Source: Microbacterium mangrovi (GTDB lineage: Bacteria > Actinomycetota > Actinomycetes > Actinomycetales > Microbacteriaceae). From it: DNA of 64,000 nucleotides. Below are positions 57,867 through 64,000 of this stretch, piece by piece. The stretch covers positions 62,001 through 126,000 of the forward strand of contig NZ_JTDK01000012.1 of assembly GCF_000802305.1 (NCBI RefSeq), read 5' to 3'. The position numbers were made by a program, and so were the translations under genes. A model generated the notes under the pieces. It did not search any database, was not told the origin of the DNA, and was given only the letters and a program-made list of their open reading frames with translations. Each line of letters opens with the position of its first letter. The first letter of the stretch is position 1.

Positions 57867-59834
57867 GTGAGCACGAGTCAGCAGACGGATCCGCTGATCG
57901 GCCGTCTCGTCGACGGCCGGTACCGGGTGCGTGCTCGCATCGCCCGCGGAGGCATGGCGACGGTGTACGTCGCGACCGATCTGCGGCTCGAGCGCCGCGT
58001 CGCGCTGAAGGTGATGCACAGCCATCTCAGCGACGACGCCGTGTTCCAGAGCCGGTTCATCCAGGAGGCGCGCGCCGCGGCCCGGCTCGCCGACCCGCAC
58101 GTGGTGAACGTGTTCGACCAGGGTCAGGACCTCGACATGGCGTACCTCGTCATGGAGTACCTGCCGGGCATCACGCTGCGCGAACTCCTGCGGCAGCAGC
58201 GCCGGCTGTCCGTGTCGCAGGCGGTGAGCATCATGGACGCCGTGCTGTCCGGCCTCGGCGCCGCGCACCGAGCGGGGATCGTGCACCGCGACGTCAAGCC
58301 CGAGAACGTCCTGCTCGCCGAAGACGGGCGCATCAAGATCGGCGACTTCGGGCTGGCCCGCGCGACGACCGCGAACACGGCGACGGGCCAGATGCTGCTG
58401 GGCACGATCGCCTACCTCGCCCCCGAGCTGGTCACCCGCGGCATGGCCGATGCCCGCAGCGACATCTACGCACTCGGCATCATGCTGTACGAGATGCTCA
58501 CCGGCGAGCAGCCGTACAAGGGCGAGCAGCCCATGCAGATCGCCTACCAGCACGCCACGGACTCGGTGCCGCGTCCGAGCGTGAAGAACCCGGGCGTGCC
58601 CGAGCAGCTCGACGAGCTCGTCCTCTGGGCGACCGAGCGCGACCCCGACGACCGGCCCGCCGACGCCGACGAGATGCTCGCGCGCCTGCGCGAGATCGAG
58701 CGGCAGCTCGACATCACCCCCAAGGTCCAGACGACCCAGGCCGCGGGCACGGCATCCACCGAGCAGTACGACTCGGACGAGATCACCAAGATGCTCCCGC
58801 CGGCGCCGACCGGCCCGATCACCCAGATCGAAGACGTCGACAACGCCGCGCGACTGCGGCGCAGCACCCGCCGGCGCGCCTCGCGCGGCGGATGGCTGAT
58901 GGCCGTCGTGCTCGTGCTGGCCGTCCTCGCCGCCGCGCTCGGCTGGTATTACGGATCCGGCCCGGGCTCCTACCTGCCCGTTCCCGACCTCACCGGCAAG
59001 ACGTATTCGCAGGCGCAGGCCGCCCTCGCCGAGCAGCAGCTCGTGGCGACCCGGCAGGAGCGCTTCGACTACAGCGTCGCGAAGGGACTGGTCATCTCCT
59101 CGAACCCGGGTGCCGGAACACCGCTCGACAAGGGAACCAAGGTCGCGGTGCTGGTCTCCCTCGGCCCGCAGCCGCACAAGATCGGCTCTCTCGCCGGCGA
59201 CAGCGAGGGGGATGCCCGCAACGCGCTCACCTCCGCCCGCGTCGAGGTGGCCTCCACCGACAGGAAGCTCTTCTCGAGCAGCGCTCCGGCGAACTCCGTG
59301 ATGGTCGTCTCCATCAAGCCGCGCGGCGGCGGCACGGCGTTCGACTGCACGAACGGCTGCACGGTCCACGAGGGGGATGCCGCGACGCTCACCGTCTCGG
59401 TCGGCGCGGTGCCCTCGGTCGCAGGACTCAGCGTCGATGCCGCCACGCAGAAGCTCACCGGGGTCGGGCTCAAGGTCTCCGGCGACACCGTCAAACAGAG
59501 CAGCAGCTCGGTGCCCAAGGGCGACGTGATCGGCATGGGCGACCGGCCCGGCGGCGGAAACTGGAGGCCCGGCGACACCGTCACGCTCATCGTCTCGACA
59601 GGGCCGCCGCTCTTCGCCGTTCCCTCGGTGGTCGGCATGACCCGCGACGACGCCAAGCAGAAGCTCACCGACAACGGCTTCCAGGTCTCCTACAACCCGC
59701 TGTGGGATGCCGTGGTCAACGGCCTCACGAAGGTCGACGGCGAGACACCCGACGGCAGTGCGATCTGCAACTCGGACGGCACGATGTGCGCCAAGGGATC
59801 CACCATCGACCTGACGATCACCGGCTCGTTCTGA
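57867..59834 (+). CDS. pknL: Ser/Thr protein kinase with PASTA domains (PknL-like)
   Basis: The 655-residue membrane kinase has a cytosolic Hanks-type kinase domain (residues 10-275; ATP-binding Lys48 in VALKVM, catalytic Asp142 in HRDVKPEN, GDFGLA), a linker with Thr/Pro sites, one membrane helix (about residues 342-362) and four extracellular PASTA repeats that bind peptidoglycan fragments. PASTA 2 and PASTA 4 each carry a cysteine pair. Position beside idsA, the Rv2175c-like gene and aroG identifies it as the PknL counterpart, though M. tuberculosis PknL lacks PASTA. Start set by the leaderless -10 spacing. Confidence 0.85.
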   Translation: MSTSQQTDPLIGRLVDGRYRVRARIARGGMATVYVATDLRLERRVALKVMHSHLSDDAVFQSRFIQEARAAARLADPHVVNVFDQGQDLDMAYLVMEYLPGITLRELLRQQRRLSVSQAVSIMDAVLSGLGAAHRAGIVHRDVKPENVLLAEDGRIKIGDFGLARATTANTATGQMLLGTIAYLAPELVTRGMADARSDIYALGIMLYEMLTGEQPYKGEQPMQIAYQHATDSVPRPSVKNPGVPEQLDELVLWATERDPDDRPADADEMLARLREIERQLDITPKVQTTQAAGTASTEQYDSDEITKMLPPAPTGPITQIEDVDNAARLRRSTRRRASRGGWLMAVVLVLAVLAAALGWYYGSGPGSYLPVPDLTGKTYSQAQAALAEQQLVATRQERFDYSVAKGLVISSNPGAGTPLDKGTKVAVLVSLGPQPHKIGSLAGDSEGDARNALTSARVEVASTDRKLFSSSAPANSVMVVSIKPRGGGTAFDCTNGCTVHEGDAATLTVSVGAVPSVAGLSVDAATQKLTGVGLKVSGDTVKQSSSSVPKGDVIGMGDRPGGGNWRPGDTVTLIVSTGPPLFAVPSVVGMTRDDAKQKLTDNGFQVSYNPLWDAVVNGLTKVDGETPDGSAICNSDGTMCAKGSTIDLTITGSF

Positions 59835-59865
59835 GCCGGTCCCTCGAAGCCGCCCGAAACGACGC

Positions 59866-59907
59866 AACCCTGACCGGCACCCTCCACGAGGAGGGACGGT
59901 CAGGGTT
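59866..59907 (+). terminator. Bidirectional terminator between pknL and aroG
   Basis: Outer stem AACCCTGACCG / CGGTCAGGGTT and inner stem CCCTCC / GGAGGG with an ACGA loop, between two convergent genes. Confidence 0.85.
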
Positions 59908-59930
59908 CGCGTCTGCCTGCCGGCGCCGCC

Positions 59931-61268
59931 TCAGCTGCGCTCGAGCTCCTCGGCGACGAGGAACGCCAGCTCCAGGCTCTGCATGTGGTTCAGGCGCGGG
60001 TCGCACAGGGACTCGTACCGGGTCGCGAGGGTGGCCTCGTCGATATGCTCCGACCCGCCCAGGCACTCGGTGACGTCGTCGCCGGTGAGCTCGACGTGGA
60101 TGCCGCCCGGGTGGGTGCCGACGGCGCGGTGCGCCTCGAAGAACCCGCGGACCTCGTCCACGACGTCGTCGAAGCGACGCGTCTTGTAGCCCGTCGGGGT
60201 GGTGATGCCGTTGCCGTGCATGGGGTCGGTGACCCACAGCGGCGTGGCGCCGGCATCCTTCACCGCCTCGAGCAGCGGGGGCAGCGCGTCGCGGATCTTG
60301 CCCGCGCCCATGCGCGTGATGAACGTCAGGCGTCCGGGTTCGCGCTCCGGGTCGAGCTTGTCGATCAGCGCGAGCGCGGTGTCGGTGCTGGTCGTCGGAC
60401 CCAGCTTCACCCCGATGGGGTTGCGGATCTGCGAGAAGTAGTCGATGTGCGCACCGTCGAGGTCGCGCGTGCGCTCCCCCACCCACAGGAAGTGGCCGGA
60501 CGTGTTGTACGGCAGCGCCGTCCGCGAGTCGATGCGGGTCATCGGGCGCTCGTAGTCCATGAGCAGGCCCTCGTGGCCGGTGTAGAACTCGACGCGCTTG
60601 AGCTCGTCGAAGTCGGCTCCGGCCGCCGCCATGAACTTGATGGCGCGGTCGATCTCGGACGCCAGGCGCTCGTAGCGCTGGTTGGCGGGGTTCTCGGCGA
60701 AGCCCTTGTTCCACGAGTGCACCTCGCGGAGGTCCGCGAAACCGCCCTGCGTGAACGCGCGGATCAGGTTCAGGGTGGATGCCGCCGTGTGGTAGCCCTT
60801 GAGCAGCCGCTGCGGGTCGGCGCGGCGGGAGCCCTCGGTGAAGTCGTAGCCGTTGACGATGTCGCCGCGGTAGGCGGGCAGCGTCACGTCGCCGCGCGTC
60901 TCGGTGTCGCTCGAACGCGGCTTGGCGAACTGCCCGGCCATGCGCCCCATCTTCACGACGGGCATCGACGCGCCGTAGGTGAGCACGACGGCCATCTGCA
61001 GCACCGTCTTGATGCGGTTGCGGATCTGCTCGGCGGTCGCGCCGGCGAAGGTCTCGGCGCAGTCCCCGCCCTGCAGCAGGAAGGCGCGCCCGGCGGCGGC
61101 CTCGCCGAGCTTCTCGCGCAGCTGGTCCACCTCGCCGGCGAAGACGAGCGGGGGCAGGACGGCGAGCTCGGAGGATGCCGCAGCGACGGCGTCGAGGTCG
61201 TCCCACTGGGGCTGCTGCTTGATGGGGAGGGAGCGCCAGCGATCGAGGTCGAAGGAGGGCTGTGGCAT
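59931..61268 (-). CDS. aroG: 3-deoxy-7-phosphoheptulonate synthase, class II
   Basis: AroG condenses phosphoenolpyruvate and erythrose 4-phosphate, the entry step of aromatic amino acid synthesis. The 445-residue protein shows class II motifs LLQGGDCAETF, KMGRMAGQFAKPRS, GYDFTEGSRRADPQRLLKGYH, RNPIGVKLGPTTS and DPMHGNGITTPTGYKTR. The ATG at 61268 follows TAGACT by 6 nt, so the mRNA is probably leaderless. Confidence 0.97.
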   Translation of the reverse strand: MPQPSFDLDRWRSLPIKQQPQWDDLDAVAAASSELAVLPPLVFAGEVDQLREKLGEAAAGRAFLLQGGDCAETFAGATAEQIRNRIKTVLQMAVVLTYGASMPVVKMGRMAGQFAKPRSSDTETRGDVTLPAYRGDIVNGYDFTEGSRRADPQRLLKGYHTAASTLNLIRAFTQGGFADLREVHSWNKGFAENPANQRYERLASEIDRAIKFMAAAGADFDELKRVEFYTGHEGLLMDYERPMTRIDSRTALPYNTSGHFLWVGERTRDLDGAHIDYFSQIRNPIGVKLGPTTSTDTALALIDKLDPEREPGRLTFITRMGAGKIRDALPPLLEAVKDAGATPLWVTDPMHGNGITTPTGYKTRRFDDVVDEVRGFFEAHRAVGTHPGGIHVELTGDDVTECLGGSEHIDEATLATRYESLCDPRLNHMQSLELAFLVAEELERS

Positions 61269-61274
61269 CCGCTC

Positions 61275-61280
61275 AGTCTA
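61275..61280 (-). promoter_or_regulatory. Putative leaderless -10 box of aroG
   Basis: TAGACT on the minus strand, 6 nt before the ATG at 61268. Confidence 0.55.
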
Positions 61281-61330
61281 CTGGGGCGCGATCCCCTCGA
61301 TCGCCGCGCGGGCCCGGGGCGACGCGAACG

Positions 61331-62020
61331 TTACGCCGGGGGCTTGGCCAGGCGGTCCTTGACGGCCGACGCGTAGACGTCCTCGTACTCCTGCTGGCCG
61401 AGACGCTGCAGCGCGACGGTGATCTCATCGGCCACCGAGCGCAGCACGTAGCGGTCGTTCTCCATGCCCGCGAACCGCGCGAAGTCCAAGGGCTCCCCGA
61501 TGATCATGCCGACGCGCATGATGCGCGGCATCCGCTGCCCGATGGGCATCATCGTGTCGGTGTCGACCATCACGACCGGGACCACGGGCACCTGCGCCTC
61601 CAGCGCCATGCGGGCGATCCCGGTGCGCGCACGGTACAGCTTTCCGTCGGGGCTGCGGGTCCCCTCCGGGTAGATGCCGAGCAGGTCGCCCGCGCCGAGC
61701 ACCTGCAGGCCGGTGTTCAGGGATGCCTCGGAGGCCTTGCCGCCGGACCGGTCGATCGGCAGCTGACCGGTGCCCTTGAAGAACAGCCGGGTCGCCCAGC
61801 CCTTGAGGCCCTTGCCGGTGAAGTAGTCGCTCTTGGCGAGGAACGTCACCGGGCGGTCCAGCATCAGGGGCAGGAAGATCGAGTCGGCGAACGAGAGGTG
61901 GTTGCTGGCGAGGATCGCCGCCCCCTCGGTCGGGACGTTCTTGCGGCCGATGATCCACGGTCGGAAGATCGCCTTCACGATCGGCCCGATCACGATGTAC
62001 TTCATCAGCCAGTAGAACAT
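61331..62020 (-). CDS. plsC: 1-acyl-sn-glycerol-3-phosphate acyltransferase
   Basis: PlsC adds the second acyl chain in phosphatidic acid synthesis at the membrane. The 229-residue protein has the catalytic NHXXXXD motif as SNHLSFADSIF near residue 39, the glycerophosphate-binding motif YPEGTRSPDGK near residue 118 and FIPVV-type motif VPVVPVVMV. It starts 4 bp after the glucokinase stop, so the two are co-transcribed. Confidence 0.9.
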   Translation of the reverse strand: MFYWLMKYIVIGPIVKAIFRPWIIGRKNVPTEGAAILASNHLSFADSIFLPLMLDRPVTFLAKSDYFTGKGLKGWATRLFFKGTGQLPIDRSGGKASEASLNTGLQVLGAGDLLGIYPEGTRSPDGKLYRARTGIARMALEAQVPVVPVVMVDTDTMMPIGQRMPRIMRVGMIIGEPLDFARFAGMENDRYVLRSVADEITVALQRLGQQEYEDVYASAVKDRLAKPPA

Positions 62021-62024
62021 GGGC

Positions 62025-62969
62025 TCAGACGCCTTCCGCCGCCGAGGCCGCGAGATCCGCGACGCCGATGATCCCGGCGTCGTTGACGAGCTTGGCGATC
62101 TCGAACGTCGCGATCGGGCGGTCGGAGAAGCCGGGGACCGCGCCCTCGTACGCCGCGCGGATCGGACGCAGCAGGTCTTCGCCGAGCTGGGCGACGCCGC
62201 CGCCGATCACGAAGATCTCCGGATCCAGCACCGCCTGGAATCCGCCGCATGCCTCACCGAGCGCGGTCGCCACCCGGCGCAGGGCCTCGATGGCCCCCGG
62301 ATCGCCGGCCAGGACGAGTCGCGACACGGCCTCGCCGTGGATGGTGCCCCGCTCGGCGCGCAGCGCGGCCAGCTCGGCACCGATGCCGCCGGCGTCCGCG
62401 ATGTCGTTCGCCTCGCGCTGCAGGGCGCGCCCCGACGCGTACTGCTCCAGGCATCCGCGCTGACCGCATCCGCACAGGCGGCCGTTGCGCTCGAACCGGA
62501 CGTGGCCGAGCTCACCGCCGATGCCGTGCCCGCCGCGGAACATCTCGCCGCCGAGCACCACCGCTCCCCCGACGCCGGTGCCGAGGGTCAGCATCACCAT
62601 GTCGTCGTACGCCTCGCCGGCGCCGAAGCGGAACTCCGCCCAGCCGGCCGCGTTGGCGTCGTTCTCGATCGTCACCGGCATCTTCAGCTGGGACTCGAGC
62701 TCGTCGCGCAGCGGCTCGTTGCGCCAGGCGATGTTGGGCGCGTGGATGATCGTGGACCGGTCCTTGGAGATGAAGCCGGCAGCCGCCACGCCGATGGCGC
62801 CGATCTCGTGGCGCTCGGCCAGGTGGCGCACCATGTCGACCACCGCGGTGGCGAGGTGACGGGTGTCGCTGGGCGTATCCACGCGCAGCTTCTCGACGAT
62901 CACCCCCTGAGCGTCGACGACGCCGCCCGCGATCTTGGTTCCGCCGATGTCGATTCCGACTGTGAGCAC
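62025..62969 (-). CDS. glk: ROK family glucokinase
   Basis: The enzyme phosphorylates glucose, probably with ATP. The 314-residue protein has the ATP-binding motif GIDIGGTKIAGG, the sugar-binding region NDANAAGWAEFRFGAG, LGTGVGGAVV and the ROK zinc motif HVRFERNGRLCGCGQRGCLEQYASG, split here as CGCGQRGC. The GTG at 62969 lies 6 nt after TAGACT. A repressor role is excluded because there is no helix-turn-helix domain. Confidence 0.92.
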   Translation of the reverse strand: MLTVGIDIGGTKIAGGVVDAQGVIVEKLRVDTPSDTRHLATAVVDMVRHLAERHEIGAIGVAAAGFISKDRSTIIHAPNIAWRNEPLRDELESQLKMPVTIENDANAAGWAEFRFGAGEAYDDMVMLTLGTGVGGAVVLGGEMFRGGHGIGGELGHVRFERNGRLCGCGQRGCLEQYASGRALQREANDIADAGGIGAELAALRAERGTIHGEAVSRLVLAGDPGAIEALRRVATALGEACGGFQAVLDPEIFVIGGGVAQLGEDLLRPIRAAYEGAVPGFSDRPIATFEIAKLVNDAGIIGVADLAASAAEGV

Positions 62970-62975
62970 CGCTGA

Positions 62976-62981
62976 AGTCTA
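62976..62981 (-). promoter_or_regulatory. Putative leaderless -10 box of glk-plsC
   Basis: TAGACT on the minus strand, 6 nt before the GTG at 62969. Confidence 0.55.
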
Positions 62982-63020
62982 GGGCAACCGCTCGCGGACG
63001 GAGGTTTCGAGCGCCGTGGT

Positions 63021-63026
63021 TAGACT
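63021..63026 (+). promoter_or_regulatory. Putative -10 box of the acyl-CoA synthetase gene
   Basis: TAGACT on the plus strand, 44 bp before the ATG at 63071. It predicts a leader of about 38 nt containing GAGGGAG. Confidence 0.4.
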
Positions 63027-63070
63027 CGAAGAACCCCCATTTCACGGTACCGAGGGAGATGCCGAGCACT

Positions 63071-64000
63071 ATGCCCACCGAATTCGAGGTCGCCCCCCTC
63101 GTCCCCGCCGACCCAGAGGCGAACATCGCAGACCTTCTCGTGGAGCGGGTGCGGGCCACTCCCGACCGCGCCCTGTTCGCGGTGCCCGAAGGAGACGGCT
63201 GGCGGGACGTCACGGCCGCCGAGTTCGAACGCCAGGTCATCGCCCTGGCGAAGGGCTTCGCGGCATGCGGCGTGGAGCCGGGCGACAAGATCGGGTTCAT
63301 CGCCCGCACCACCTACGAGTGGACCCTCGTCGATTTCGCCCTGTTCTATGCGGGCGCGGTGATGGTGCCCATCTACGAGACGAGCTCCGCCGCCCAGATC
63401 CAGTGGTACCTGTCGGATGCCGAGGCCGTGGGCTGCATCACGGAGCTCCCCGATCACACCGCACGCCTCACCGAGGCCCAGGGCGACCTGCCCGGGGTGC
63501 GCCTGGTCTGGCACCTCCACGAGGGCGCGATCGACCAGCTCGTCGCCGCCGGCGCCGACGTCCCCGACGAGGAGATCGAGCGGCGCCGCTCGATCGCACG
63601 CGGGTCCGACATCGCGACGCTCATCTACACGTCCGGCTCCACCGGTCGCCCCAAGGGCTGCGTGCTCACCCACAGCAACTTCGTCGAGCTGACCCGCAAC
63701 GCGGTGACCTCCCTCGCCGAGGTCGTCTCCGTCCCGGGGGCATCCACGCTGCTGTTCATCACCACCGCGCACGTGTTCGCCCGGTTCATCTCGGTGCTCG
63801 CGATCCACGCCGGGGTGAAGACCGGTCACCAGCCCGACACCCGCGGACTCCTCCCGGCGCTCGGCTCGTTCCGGCCGACGTTCCTGCTGGCGGTCCCCCG
63901 CGTGTTCGAGAAGGTCTACAACTCCGCCGAGCAGAAGGCGGAGTCCGGCGGCAAGGGCAAGATCTTCCGCCGAGCGGCCCAGGTGGCCATCGACCACTCC
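63071..64000 (+). CDS. Long-chain fatty acid--CoA ligase, N-terminal part (cut by window edge)
   Basis: The 310 visible residues belong to an AMP-forming acyl-CoA synthetase of the FadD15 type. Visible motifs are the phosphate-binding loop TLIYTSGSTGRPKGCVLTHSN near residue 185, the FITTAHVFARF region, and LLAVPRVFEKVYN. It activates fatty acids for lipid metabolism in the cytosol or at the membrane. The ATG at 63071 has GAGGGAG about 12 nt upstream. The C-terminal half is beyond position 64000. Confidence 0.93.
   Translation, partial: MPTEFEVAPLVPADPEANIADLLVERVRATPDRALFAVPEGDGWRDVTAAEFERQVIALAKGFAACGVEPGDKIGFIARTTYEWTLVDFALFYAGAVMVPIYETSSAAQIQWYLSDAEAVGCITELPDHTARLTEAQGDLPGVRLVWHLHEGAIDQLVAAGADVPDEEIERRRSIARGSDIATLIYTSGSTGRPKGCVLTHSNFVELTRNAVTSLAEVVSVPGASTLLFITTAHVFARFISVLAIHAGVKTGHQPDTRGLLPALGSFRPTFLLAVPRVFEKVYNSAEQKAESGGKGKIFRRAAQVAIDHS

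Overview
The window looks like a chromosomal segment of a high-GC actinobacterium of the family Microbacteriaceae, most likely Microbacterium or a close relative. The reasons are the GC-rich coding style, the many GTG/TTG starts, an actinobacterial dcw cluster without ftsA, the ctaE-qcrCAB and ctaC/D/F respiratory genes, a class II DAHP synthase, and the idsA / Rv2175c-like / PASTA-kinase / aroG block known from Mycobacterium and Corynebacterium. The genus call is inference. Almost everything is core genome. I see no tRNA, rRNA, CRISPR array, transposase or prophage.

Layout. 1-961: uvrB (cut by the left edge) and coaE. 1128-7508: an accessory block between the conserved neighbours coaE and rpsA. 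It holds two SipW-dependent exported proteins around an ER-type signal peptidase, then an OmpR-type response regulator facing a histidine kinase and a 7-TM protein with a decayed GGDEF domain. 7636-15459: rpsA, small membrane and PH-like proteins, a lone 5'-3' exonuclease, a DesK/LiaR-type two-component pair and a HhH-PHP protein. 15544-25617: trpD, ctaE-qcrCAB running rightward, a P-loop kinase, a 0.65-kb non-coding stretch of hairpin repeats, then ctaC-ctaD-ctaF running leftward toward it. 25807-36496: erpA, an M20 dipeptidase, a DUF3043 protein, hisD-nrdR-pyrD, dnaE and a Nudix hydrolase. 36507-54313: the division and cell-wall cluster, transcribed leftward from mraZ through ftsZ, sepF and divIVA to lspA and rluD. 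54501-64000: DUF3040, idsA, the Rv2175c-like protein, a LysM cell-wall hydrolase, a PASTA kinase, aroG, plsC, a ROK glucokinase and a truncated acyl-CoA synthetase.

How the genes work together. The dcw cluster makes lipid II (MurF, MraY, MurD, MurG, MurC), moves and polymerises it at the septum (FtsW, FtsI) and places the division machinery (FtsZ, SepF, FtsQ, FtsL, DivIVA). Three phased AGTGG repeats upstream of mraZ look like the MraZ operator. murE is not in the cluster. The bc1 and aa3 genes encode the actinobacterial respiratory supercomplex. The PASTA kinase sits next to an Rv2175c-like DNA-binding protein, whose mycobacterial homologue is a PknL substrate.

The least explained items are the SipW-dependent surface-protein module with its adjacent signalling genes, and a set of six hairpins at 21906-22388. 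The hairpins share nearly identical 11-12 bp arms and always have an 18-nt loop; three lie in a perfect 86-bp tandem period. A genome-style signal also stands out: at least 13 genes have a TANNNT-like -10 box ending exactly 6 or 7 nt before the start codon, which implies widespread leaderless transcription and fixes several start sites.
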